Positions 8,579 to 15,975 of a stretch of 18,367 nt of DNA are shown here, one piece after another. A model generated the notes under the pieces. The model saw only the letters and a program-made list of their open reading frames with translations, made no database searches and was not told where the DNA came from. Position 1 is the first letter of the stretch; every line of letters starts with the position of its first letter. The position numbers were made by a program, and so were the translations under genes. The stretch is from Gemmatimonadaceae bacterium (GTDB lineage: Bacteria; Gemmatimonadota; Gemmatimonadetes; Gemmatimonadales; Gemmatimonadaceae), in NCBI GenBank assembly GCA_013816695.1, contig JACDDZ010000008.1:1-18367 (forward strand). The letters are read 5' to 3'.

Positions 8579-9714
8579 CGCTCAATGAAAAGATCGAGCA
8601 GTCCCTGTCGCGCGTCATTAACCCGCGCACCCGTACAGATGTTCTGTCAGGGGAGATGGTTCGCGACATCGCCACTACCACCGATGGAAAAGTCAGGCTC
8701 ACCCTGCTGATGACGTCTCAGGATGACGCTGCAATTGCGCGTGCAGTACGTGAAGCTGTCATTCGCACTGAAGGCGTAACCGACGTCCAGGTACAAATCC
8801 AGGATGCGAATGCGGCAAAAAAGCCGAGCATCCCCGGTGCAAATCGCGCCGCGCGCGCGCTACCGGTGATGGGTCAGGAGCCGCAATCGCAGAAAGCAGC
8901 TGTTCCGGCTCCCACTCCAGTTACCTATCCCAAGCTTGGAACCATCATAGCAGTTTCGAGTGGAAAGGGCGGCGTGGGAAAGTCCACTGTTGCAGTGAAC
9001 CTGGCCATCGCGCTGGCGAAACAGGGAAAGCGCGTGGGGCTGATGGATGCGGACGTGTATGGGCCGAACATCCCGAGAATGATGGGCGTGAGTGGGGCGC
9101 CTGCTATGCGCGGCGAGCTGATTGTGCCTCACACAGCGCACGGAGTTCAGGTAATGAGCATCGGGCTGCTGATCGAGCGTGACCAGCCGGCCATCTGGCG
9201 CGGCCCGATAATCATGAAGATCATTACGCAGTTTCTGCGGGATGTGGACTGGGGTCAGCTGGACTACCTGCTCGTGGACATGCCGCCCGGAACTGGAGAC
9301 GCGCAGCTCTCGCTGGTCCAGGCCACAAAAATCCATGGCGCCGTGATTGTCACGACGCCGCAGGAGGTTGCGGCCGGCGATTCACTGCGTGGAGCAAAAA
9401 TGTTTGAGCGCGTGGACGTACCAGTGCTCGGCATCGTCGAGAACATGAGCCATTTCGAATGTGCAGACTGCGGCAAGCGGACATTCCTGTTTGGACGTGG
9501 CGGTGGGTTGCGTCTCGCCAACGAATTGGGGCTTCCATTGCTCGCGGAGATTCCACTTTATGCCCAGGTGCTGCAGGGCGGGGACGAGGGCCAACCGATC
9601 ATAGTCGCAGAACCTGACTCGGCGGCAGGAAAGGCGCTAACGGATCTCGGTGGACGGGTAGCCGGGATTCTCGCCGGTAGCGATGCGTCCGGCGTACACG
9701 GCGCCGGCGCGTGA
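8575..9714 (+). CDS. mrp: Mrp/ApbC family Fe-S cluster carrier ATPase with N-terminal MIP18 (DUF59) domain
   Basis: Mrp/ApbC proteins are P-loop ATPases that bind and deliver [4Fe-4S] clusters to apoproteins as cytoplasmic dimers. Of 379 residues, 1-77 form the MIP18/DUF59 domain, and 80-118 are an Ala/Pro-rich linker. The ATPase domain begins near 120 with the deviant Walker A SSGKGGVGKST (128-138), then LMDADVYGPNIPRMMG (156-171), the Walker B-like LLVDMPPGTGD (232-242) and the cluster-binding CADC (Cys296, Cys299). All expected residues are present. It is translationally coupled to the NifU-like gene (ATGA overlap). Its last 78 bases overlap the 3' end of the convergent YihY gene. Confidence 0.95.
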   Translation: MTLNEKIEQSLSRVINPRTRTDVLSGEMVRDIATTTDGKVRLTLLMTSQDDAAIARAVREAVIRTEGVTDVQVQIQDANAAKKPSIPGANRAARALPVMGQEPQSQKAAVPAPTPVTYPKLGTIIAVSSGKGGVGKSTVAVNLAIALAKQGKRVGLMDADVYGPNIPRMMGVSGAPAMRGELIVPHTAHGVQVMSIGLLIERDQPAIWRGPIIMKIITQFLRDVDWGQLDYLLVDMPPGTGDAQLSLVQATKIHGAVIVTTPQEVAAGDSLRGAKMFERVDVPVLGIVENMSHFECADCGKRTFLFGRGGGLRLANELGLPLLAEIPLYAQVLQGGDEGQPIIVAEPDSAAGKALTDLGGRVAGILAGSDASGVHGAGA

Positions 9715-10554
9715 TTTAGTCGCTCCAGTCCCGCATGCTATCTCGGAGTTGAGCTCTCCTCCGACAAGAATGACAACTGTTGAGATGTAAATCCAGGTGA
9801 GGAGGATCATCACCGCCCCGATCGTCCCGTATGCCGGATTGTACGCGCCCCAATTCTGGACATAGAGCCTGAACAGCAGGGTTGCCAGTATCCACAGGAT
9901 AGCCGCGAACACAGAACCTGCCAGAACCTGTTTCGCGTGCTGTTTTGCATATGGCAGGAAGTAGTAAATCATCCAGAGGAATCCGGTCAGCAAGACAAAC
10001 GCGATCGGAAACTGCAGGATGGTCCATGCTCGCGCGGACTGCGCCGAGAGCCCGAGCATGTTTCCGAGAATTCCGACTGACTTCTCGCCGGCGAGCATCA
10101 CATATGTCGCCAGTCCCATCACCACTGCGGCGGCTACGAGCATTCCCAGGGCTATGAATCGCTTCTTCCACCAACCACGCTTGTCTTCCGCATCGTACGC
10201 CCTGTTGAGAGCGTCTATGAAGGTCGTGAAGATGTTTGATCCGGAATAGGCGGCGAGAAGGGCGCCAGCGGAAATCAGTCCGGGGGCACCGTCACTGAAT
10301 ACCAGATTCTTGAGGACGTCGGAAATTAGTTTCATTGCGTCCGGAGGAAGCGTCAGCCGCGACAGAATCCCGTTGATCATTTCCTGCTTGTTGCCTACGA
10401 GCGCCAGCAGGGGAGCAGCAAAGAGCAGGAAAGGGAAGAGCGAGAAGAAGACGTTGTACGCTACCTGCGCTGCAACGCCGAGAACATTGTCGTTGAGCGT
10501 TTCGCTCCACGTCTTTTTTGCGAGGTCCTGTACCCGATATCCCCAGATTATCAT
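9637..10554 (-). CDS. YihY/BrkB family inner-membrane protein
   Basis: This 305-residue protein of the YihY/BrkB (UPF0761) family has about six membrane helices and a family-typical N-terminus, TWSETLNDNVLGVAAQVAYN followed by VFFSLFPFLLFAAPLLAL. Further markers are SGSNIFTTFIDALNRAYD (about 103-120) and the C-terminal helix pair around YGTIGAVMILLTWIYIS and LVGGELNSEI. Function is unsettled: the old 'ribonuclease BN' name is a misassignment, and transport or envelope roles have been proposed. GGAG lies about 5 nt before the ATG. The tail after residue ~277 is polar and lies antisense to the end of mrp, so an overlapping or extended C-terminus is possible. It is the last gene of the minus-strand group starting with the sigma factor. 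Confidence 0.9.
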   Translation of the reverse strand: MIIWGYRVQDLAKKTWSETLNDNVLGVAAQVAYNVFFSLFPFLLFAAPLLALVGNKQEMINGILSRLTLPPDAMKLISDVLKNLVFSDGAPGLISAGALLAAYSGSNIFTTFIDALNRAYDAEDKRGWWKKRFIALGMLVAAAVVMGLATYVMLAGEKSVGILGNMLGLSAQSARAWTILQFPIAFVLLTGFLWMIYYFLPYAKQHAKQVLAGSVFAAILWILATLLFRLYVQNWGAYNPAYGTIGAVMILLTWIYISTVVILVGGELNSEIACGTGATKSRAGAVYAGRIATGENPGYPSTEIR

Positions 10555-10600
10555 CTTCGCTCCATTGAGGTGCGACGGGGCAAGCGTCAGGCCAGAGGCT

Positions 10601-10648
10601 CTAACCCTGAGGCTTAACCAGCGCGTCGAAGAGCGGGTAGCCGCGCAT
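10601..10648 (-). CDS. Candidate 15-residue micro-ORF with a perfect Shine-Dalgarno
   Basis: On the minus strand a perfect AGGAGG (10661-10656) lies 7 nt upstream of an ATG at 10648, opening a 15-codon frame, MRGYPLFDALVKPQG, that ends in TAG at 10601. The Shine-Dalgarno overlaps the TAG of the bactofilin-like gene, so ribosomes finishing that gene could restart here. The next gene (YihY) starts 47 nt further on. It may be a leader peptide, a small structural peptide or a chance arrangement; no known peptide is recognised. Confidence 0.35.
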   Translation of the reverse strand: MRGYPLFDALVKPQG

Positions 10649-10659
10649 CTTCGTTCCTC

Positions 10660-11565
10660 CTATGCGGCCGGAGCCACCGAATTCGATTTCCGGAAACCGG
10701 TTAGAATCACGGCTCCGAATCCAGTGACGAACGCGACAACGGTTACTGCCAGCGCGAATGTGCGCGCTAGCGAGCCAAGCAGGGGAACCGGGGTGAGCAG
10801 GGCAACGATCGCCCAAAGGCCAATGTAGGCAAGCATGCCAACGAAGAGCGACCTCAGCTCGGCGCCGCGTTCGGTCGTGTCCTTCCGGGCTCCACGAGTC
10901 AATGCATTGCCAGTGAGTTGTGCCACCGCGATGAAGCCGAGCGTTCCGATGCCCATGATGATTACGGCAAAAGCCAGAATACCGAGTGGAATGAAGATGA
11001 TTCCAATAACTGTTACTGCCATTGCTATGACGAGAGCAACAAAGGCCGGAGCCACAGCCATTCCGCCCAGAATGCCGGCAAAGAAAGACTTACCGACTCC
11101 ACCCTGCAGCGTCTCATTCACTTTCTTCAGCTGGTTGCTGCCAAGTACAAGCGCACCGAATCCAATGACCAATACCAGCGCAAGGATGGCGAGCGTCATG
11201 ACAGGACCAACCCAGATTCCGCGCGTTGCGTACAGGGCTGTCGATCGCGTGAGCATGCGCGGGGCATTGCGGTAGTTGCGAATGCGTCCGTCGATCGTTC
11301 CGCCTTCATTGCGAACCGAGCCTACAATTGAAATCGCGTCCCCGCGGATTCGTGCCCCGCGGTGCACAATCACGTCACCACGAAGAGCAATCGCATCGCC
11401 CCGCACGGTGCCGTAAACGTCGAGATTTCCATTGACTGAAGCGACTGTTCCCGAAGACGAAACGTTCGCCCCTACTGTTTGCGCCGTCATCCGCATTTGC
11501 GCGGGATGGGAACTTCTTACAAAAGGAAATACCGCGAGCACGGCAGCAAATAGGAGGCTTTTCAT
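10660..11565 (-). CDS. Bactofilin-like/polymer-forming membrane protein in the sigma-factor operon
   Basis: This 301-residue protein has an N-terminal signal peptide (hydrophobic 3-16). It is followed by a repetitive beta-solenoid-like segment of about 60 residues (VASVNGNLDVYGTVRGDAIA and onward: RGD..IVHRGARIRGDAIS, then GGTIDGRIRN), the pattern of bactofilins and related polymer-forming domains. After residue ~115 there are four or five membrane helices in a Gly/Ala/Val-rich half, so this is not a soluble bactofilin. The start lies 2 nt after the stop of the upstream gene, and AGGAGG-type bases precede it (AATAGGAGGC on the opposite strand is internal, so they are not used as evidence). 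Function is unknown. A membrane scaffold responding to envelope stress under the operon's sigma factor is inference. Confidence 0.75.
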   Translation of the reverse strand: MKSLLFAAVLAVFPFVRSSHPAQMRMTAQTVGANVSSSGTVASVNGNLDVYGTVRGDAIALRGDVIVHRGARIRGDAISIVGSVRNEGGTIDGRIRNYRNAPRMLTRSTALYATRGIWVGPVMTLAILALVLVIGFGALVLGSNQLKKVNETLQGGVGKSFFAGILGGMAVAPAFVALVIAMAVTVIGIIFIPLGILAFAVIIMGIGTLGFIAVAQLTGNALTRGARKDTTERGAELRSLFVGMLAYIGLWAIVALLTPVPLLGSLARTFALAVTVVAFVTGFGAVILTGFRKSNSVAPAA

Positions 11566-11567
11566 GT

Positions 11568-12116
11568 CTAAATCGTTCGCGGGTTAAGTGAAGCAGCTTT
11601 TTTGAGCCCGGCAAGCGCCGCAATTCCGCCTGCGGCCAACCCGCCAACCATCAGCGCACTTTGCGCTCCGCCTGAATTCATGTATCCCAAAACGTTCTGG
11701 CCGAGGGCACCATTGACGACGTCCGCAGTCCATAGTGTCATTCCCGAAACCACACTGTTGATTGCCAGGCCGCTTATGAAAGAGGCCATGCTCAGGTTCG
11801 CTACAACTACAACCGCGGCTGCTGTTGTGGCCAGACTGGTGAACGCAGCAAGGGCACCAACTGCGTACCGGGCAGGCCTCGACGCTGGAATCCAACGAGC
11901 AATTGCCGGAGGCACCGCGAATTCGGGTCTGGCAACGGAAACTGGACGTTTATACACCCGTGCCGCCGCAGGGACTCTAACGGCCGCCCGCTGCTGAAAG
12001 ACGGCCACCTGGCTCATCACCCTGTCGGAAAAGTCCGGGGAGGGAGAGTACCGGGGGAGCCTCAGCAGCTCGTCCAGTTTAGCGTCGAAGTCGTCGTTGT
12101 TCTTGATTGTCACCAT
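11568..12116 (-). CDS. Putative membrane anti-sigma factor
   Basis: This 182-residue protein is encoded between an ECF sigma factor and a membrane protein. The N-terminal ~80 residues are soluble and contain LDELLRLPRYSPSPDFSDRV (about 14-33), a pattern seen at the start of many sigma-partner proteins. Two or three membrane helices follow (about 84-106, 111-130 and 152-170), then a short basic tail. The zinc-binding HxxxCxxC motif of ZAS-type anti-sigma domains is absent, and the only strong argument is position. GAGGAC lies just before the ATG; GTG as second codon is an alternative start with better spacing. It could also be an unrelated membrane protein of the same regulon. Confidence 0.6.
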   Translation of the reverse strand: MVTIKNNDDFDAKLDELLRLPRYSPSPDFSDRVMSQVAVFQQRAAVRVPAAARVYKRPVSVARPEFAVPPAIARWIPASRPARYAVGALAAFTSLATTAAAVVVVANLSMASFISGLAINSVVSGMTLWTADVVNGALGQNVLGYMNSGGAQSALMVGGLAAGGIAALAGLKKAASLNPRTI

Positions 12117-12165
12117 GTCCTCACAAAGGAATACGGCGCCCGGACGGGGCAGGTTTCAATGAATT

Positions 12166-12786
12166 TCATCGAACTTCCTCTAGAGCTTCACGCAGCTCCT
12201 GACGAGCCCGGTGGATGTAGGTCTTGACCGTCCCAAGAGGGAGCCCAACGATCTCGGAGATCTCCTCGTAGGAATAGGCTTCCACATGGCGGAGGAGAAT
12301 GCAGGACCGATATTCCGGGCGAAGGCTCCCAATCGCCTTTTCAATGGCAGACCCCAACTCCCTGGATTCCAGCTCTTCGAGGGGGGACTCACCGGGCGAA
12401 ACGATCGCGAGGGCAGTGGCCTTCTCCTGATCGGGCGTTGAGGCGTCAGGTGATCCCTCGATGCTCACGGTCTCGATGTGCCGCTTCCGGAGATGATCGA
12501 TGGTCACATTGTTCGCGATCTTGAAGAGCCAGCTCGAAAACTTGAAGTCGGTGCTGTATCTGTCGATGTTGTTCAGGACTTTGATGAAAGTCTCCTGCGA
12601 CAGATCCTCGGCGAGCTCGCGGTCCCGGACCATGCGGAAGATGAGCGTGAACACGGGCCTCTCATATCTGGCCAGCAGCTCACGATAGGCCGGTTCCCGC
12701 CCTTCTTTCGCCAGTGCGACAACGGCCTGGTCAGATAGACTGGCGAGATGCGGAGCTTTGGGGGCGGAAGGAGTTAATGCGGGCAT
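12166..12786 (-). CDS. ECF-type RNA polymerase sigma-70 factor
   Basis: ECF sigma factors direct RNA polymerase to stress or envelope promoters and are normally held by a membrane anti-sigma factor. This protein has 206 residues. Region 2 spans about 36-102 (ERPVFTLIFRMVRDRELAED, LSQETFIKV, FSSWLFKIANNVTIDHLRKR), and region 4 spans about 146-198 with the helix-turn-helix YSYEEISEIVGLPLGTVKTY. A linker rich in Pro/Glu/Ser (110-140) joins them, as in RpoE/SigW-type members. The ATG at 12786 is divergent from menG, and I could not identify a GGAAC-type autoregulated promoter in the short gap. Downstream genes follow at 49 nt and 2 nt, so sigma factor, putative anti-sigma and bactofilin-like protein form one operon. 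Confidence 0.94.
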   Translation of the reverse strand: MPALTPSAPKAPHLASLSDQAVVALAKEGREPAYRELLARYERPVFTLIFRMVRDRELAEDLSQETFIKVLNNIDRYSTDFKFSSWLFKIANNVTIDHLRKRHIETVSIEGSPDASTPDQEKATALAIVSPGESPLEELESRELGSAIEKAIGSLRPEYRSCILLRHVEAYSYEEISEIVGLPLGTVKTYIHRARQELREALEEVR

Positions 12787-12841
12787 CTTCGGGCACTAAG
12801 TTAGCTTGCCCCTGTCCTATGCGCCCGACCACTTTTCCTCT

Positions 12842-13588
12842 ATGCCATCCGTACTAACCGAAGAAGCGGTTTCAATCGCTGCCGCCGCAGGCAGCCGGGA
12901 GAAGCGCGCATACGTCCGCCAGATTTTTTCGGAGATCGCCCCAAGGTACGATCTCCTCAACCATCTGCTCAGTTTCAACATCGACAGGATGTGGCGAAAC
13001 CGTGCGATTGGCGTCCTCGATCCCTCGGCATTCGACGGCATTTACCTGGATTTATGTGCAGGCACGCTCGATGTATCCCGCCAGATGACAGGGTGGGGAA
13101 ATTTCAGGGGTCGTGTTGTCAGCGCTGATTTCGCCGAGCCCATGCTCAGGGCAGGAATTGAAAAAGCACGGGGCAGGCCGATCAATCCTGTTACGGCAGA
13201 CGCTCTCGACCTTCCGCTTGCCGATGCATCGATTGATGGTGCGATTGTGGCCTTCGGAATCCGGAATGTCGCCAGCCTCGATTCGGGATTGGGTGAGGTG
13301 TACAGAGTCCTCAAGCCGGGGTGCCGCTTCGTCATCCTGGAGTTCTCCACCCCGCGATTCGCTCCGGTTCGCTGGTTGTATCACCTTTATTTTCATCAAG
13401 TGCTGCCGCTGGTCGGGGGTCTCATCAGCGGGCACGCGACCGCATACAGCTATCTTCCACGTTCTGTCGCGAATTTTCCCGTGCAGGAAGACCTTGCCGA
13501 GCGGATGCGTCGAGCCGGGTTTACCGCAGTATCGTGGAAGTCGCTGACATTCGGGATTGCCGCCATTCATCAGGGCGTACGCGCCTAA
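12842..13588 (+). CDS. menG: Menaquinone/ubiquinone C-methyltransferase
   Basis: MenG/UbiE methylates demethylmenaquinone (or the ubiquinone intermediate) with S-adenosylmethionine as the last ring step. From the ATG at 12842 the protein has 248 residues. The family start FSEIAPRYDLLNHLLSFNID lies near residues 29-48. SAM motif I reads LDLCAGTLDV (69-78), with Leu in place of the second Gly of the common GTGD. FGIRNV (138-143) and EVYRVLKPGCRFVILEFS (about 152-169) complete the signature. An in-frame TTG at 12806 would add 12 residues. Neither start has a visible Shine-Dalgarno, and I prefer ATG. It heads a four-gene operon with ubiD-, ubiA- and ubiX-type genes, which supports a quinone role. 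Whether the quinone is MK or UQ is inferred from context as MK. Confidence 0.92.
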   Translation: MPSVLTEEAVSIAAAAGSREKRAYVRQIFSEIAPRYDLLNHLLSFNIDRMWRNRAIGVLDPSAFDGIYLDLCAGTLDVSRQMTGWGNFRGRVVSADFAEPMLRAGIEKARGRPINPVTADALDLPLADASIDGAIVAFGIRNVASLDSGLGEVYRVLKPGCRFVILEFSTPRFAPVRWLYHLYFHQVLPLVGGLISGHATAYSYLPRSVANFPVQEDLAERMRRAGFTAVSWKSLTFGIAAIHQGVRA

Positions 13589-13600
13589 CATGGAAATCAT

Positions 13601-15076
13601 TTGAGCCTCGATACACTTCAGGAATTCATTGCAGAAATAGAAAAGATTGGCGAGCTGGTCCGGATATCGGCGCCCGTCAATGCAAGGCTCGAGCTTTGTG
13701 AGATTGCCGATCGGGTGATGAAGCAGCCCGGTGGTGGCAAGGCGCTGCTATTCGAGAATGTGATCCTGGATAACGGGGAGCGGTCCATGTATCCGGTCGC
13801 TATCAACCTGTACGGATCGATGCATCGCATGGCGCTCTCTCTGGGTGTCGCTGATCTGGACGAGATCGGTGAGCGGATCACGCGGATGATGGACCTGAAG
13901 GTCCCTGACGGCTTGATGGGAAAGCTGTCGATGCTGCCGCGTCTGCTGGAGGTTTCCAAGTTCCCGCCGCGCGTGAAGAGCGGGGGCGCACCGTGCCAGG
14001 AGATTGTGTTGCGCGATGAGCAGGTGGATCTGTCGAAGCTGCCGATCATCACTTGCTGGCCTGAGGACGGCGGTCCCTACATCACGCTGCCGATGGTGAT
14101 CACGATGGATCCCAAGCGCGGCATCCGGAACGTGGGCATGTACAGGATCCAGTACCTCGGACCGCGGACGCTTGCCATGCACTGGCAGCGTCACAAGGTT
14201 GGCGCAGCGCACTGGCGCGAGATGGCCGAGCGCGGTGAGAAGATGAATGTGTGCATTGCGATCGGGGCCGATCCGGCCTCCATATACAGCGCATCTGCTC
14301 CGCTCCCGCCCATGGTGGATGAATTCATCTTCGCCGGATTTCTCAGGAAGTCACCGGTAGCATTGACCAGGGCCATTACCTGTAATCTCGACGTTCCCTG
14401 GGATGCGGAATTCGTGATCGAGGGTTATATCGATCCGAGCGAGGACCTGGTAGTGGAAGGTCCGTTCGGCGACCACACTGGATTCTATTCGGAAGCGGAC
14501 TTGTATCCGCAGGTGCATGTAACTGCGGTGACCATGCGAAAGAACCCCGTGTATGCGACGACGATTGTCGGGATTCCTCCGATGGAGGATTACTATCTTG
14601 GCCATGCGACGGAAAGAATTTTTCTTCCCCTGCTGAAGATGACGGTGCCGGAGATAGTGGACTATCACATGCCGTCGGAGGGAATTTTTCATAATCTCGT
14701 TTTCGTCTCCATCGACAAGCAGTACCCGGGTCAGGCGTACAAGGTGATGAATGCTCTCTGGGGTCAGGGACTCATGTCTCTTGCGAAGGTGCTTGTGGTC
14801 GTGGACAAGGAAGTGAATGTGCGAAACGCGCATGAAGCCTGGTGGGTCGCGCTGAACAACATCGACCCCGAGCGCGACACCCGTTTCACAATGGGACCAA
14901 TGGATGTGCTGGACCATTCCAGCAGGGCATTCACCTATGGTTCCAAGATGGGAATCGACGCGACGCGCAAATGGCCGGAGGAGGGATTCACACGGAACTG
15001 GCCGAAGGTGATCAAGATGGACGACGAGACGCGCGCAAAGGTGGATGCGATGTGGCCGTCGTTAGGAATCAAGTGA
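13601..15076 (+). CDS. UbiD-family prenylated-FMN-dependent decarboxylase (quinone biosynthesis)
   Basis: UbiD enzymes decarboxylate prenylated aromatic acids using prenylated FMN made by UbiX. The only plausible start is TTG at 13601, preceded by a GGAAA ribosome binding site, because the menG stop lies in the same frame 12 nt upstream. The protein has 491 residues. Conserved blocks include LGPRTLAMHWQRHKVGAAHW (about 186-205), the EGPFGDHTGFYSEADLYP loop (about 285-302) with the catalytic-site acids, PPMEDYYLGHATERIFLP (about 325-342) and YGSKMGIDATRKWPEEG near the C-terminus. In futalosine-pathway organisms the equivalent gene is called mqnL, and context favours that. A ubiquinone-type UbiD cannot be excluded from sequence alone. 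Confidence 0.92.
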   Translation: MSLDTLQEFIAEIEKIGELVRISAPVNARLELCEIADRVMKQPGGGKALLFENVILDNGERSMYPVAINLYGSMHRMALSLGVADLDEIGERITRMMDLKVPDGLMGKLSMLPRLLEVSKFPPRVKSGGAPCQEIVLRDEQVDLSKLPIITCWPEDGGPYITLPMVITMDPKRGIRNVGMYRIQYLGPRTLAMHWQRHKVGAAHWREMAERGEKMNVCIAIGADPASIYSASAPLPPMVDEFIFAGFLRKSPVALTRAITCNLDVPWDAEFVIEGYIDPSEDLVVEGPFGDHTGFYSEADLYPQVHVTAVTMRKNPVYATTIVGIPPMEDYYLGHATERIFLPLLKMTVPEIVDYHMPSEGIFHNLVFVSIDKQYPGQAYKVMNALWGQGLMSLAKVLVVVDKEVNVRNAHEAWWVALNNIDPERDTRFTMGPMDVLDHSSRAFTYGSKMGIDATRKWPEEGFTRNWPKVIKMDDETRAKVDAMWPSLGIK

Positions 15077-15975
15077 AAGAAGGCGCACTGGAAGGTCAGA
15101 CATTCGCAGGAAAATCCCTCGCAGTTCGATATGCGAATTTTGTAAAGCTGCCGCACACTCTTTTCGCGCTTCCATTCGCGCTGGTCGGCGTGACGCTGGC
15201 GAGCTACGTGGCGCCGGTAACTGTTTCGGTAGTCATCTGGGTGATCGTGGCGTTTTCGGCCGCGCGCTTCGCTGCTATGGGATTCAACAGGATCGTGGAT
15301 CGGGAGATCGATGCAATCAATCCGCGAACCATGTCCCGCGAGATTCCATCGGGTGCGCTATCGACCCGGTCAGCTTCGATTGCGGTCGGAATTGCAGCGG
15401 CGATTTTTGTGCTGGCTGCCTGGGAGCTGAACCCGCTTTGCCTGTACCTCGCGCCCCTGGCGCTCGGGTGGGTTTTCTTTTACAGCTACACGAAGCGCTT
15501 CACGCGCTGGTCGCACCTCGTGCTGGGCCTCGGGCTGTCGATTGCACCGGTCGGTGGCTACCTCGCCACCACGGGGCTGTGGAGTAAGCCGTGGTGGATG
15601 CTACCCTCTCTCGCAATCGCTGTCGCGACATGGGTTGGCGGGTTCGACATTCTGTATGCGATGCAGGACGAAGGCTTTGATCGGGAGAACAAACTTTTTT
15701 CGATCCCGTCCACATTCGGCCAGCAGAGGGCGTTGATTCTTGCCCGCCTTTTCCATGCGACGACTGTCGGAGGACTCGCGCTCGCAGGAGTAGCGTCTGG
15801 TGCGGGCGCTCTGTACATGGCTGGCGTCGTGGCATGCGCTGCCCTGCTGTTGTATGAGCATTCGCTTGTGAAAGTCGGCGACCTTTCGAAACTGGACGCA
15901 GCATTTTTTACAATGAATGGCGTTATCAGCATCGTGTTCTTCGGCTTCGTTCTGGCTGAAAGAGTGCTCGGGTGA
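15073..15975 (+). CDS. UbiA-family aromatic prenyltransferase (quinone biosynthesis)
   Basis: This membrane prenyltransferase attaches a polyprenyl chain to an aromatic acid at the inner membrane. The GTG at 15073 overlaps the ubiD stop (GTGA); the frame stays open further upstream, but that stretch is antiparallel coding shadow, so GTG is preferred, giving 300 residues. The two Asp-rich Mg-diphosphate motifs are NRIVDREID (72-80) and DEGFD (199-203) within LYAMQDEGFDRENKLFSIPS. About eight hydrophobic helices surround them. It lies between UbiD and UbiX genes and its stop overlaps the ubiX start (GTGA). In the futalosine route this is the MqnP role (prenylation of 1,4-dihydroxy-6-naphthoate), which is inferred from context. 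Confidence 0.93.
   Translation: MKEGALEGQTFAGKSLAVRYANFVKLPHTLFALPFALVGVTLASYVAPVTVSVVIWVIVAFSAARFAAMGFNRIVDREIDAINPRTMSREIPSGALSTRSASIAVGIAAAIFVLAAWELNPLCLYLAPLALGWVFFYSYTKRFTRWSHLVLGLGLSIAPVGGYLATTGLWSKPWWMLPSLAIAVATWVGGFDILYAMQDEGFDRENKLFSIPSTFGQQRALILARLFHATTVGGLALAGVASGAGALYMAGVVACAALLLYEHSLVKVGDLSKLDAAFFTMNGVISIVFFGFVLAERVLG

Noticed and set aside
12787..12841. Autoregulated ECF promoter (GGAAC-N16-GTC type) in the divergent sigma/menG gap
   Set aside because: GGAAAA occurs on the minus strand, but no matching -10 element lies at the right distance.
14842..15072. Upstream extension of the UbiA frame into ubiD (77 extra codons)
   Set aside because: It has no UbiA resemblance and overlaps conserved UbiD sequence. 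The GTG at 15073 overlapping the ubiD stop matches the junction style of the operon.
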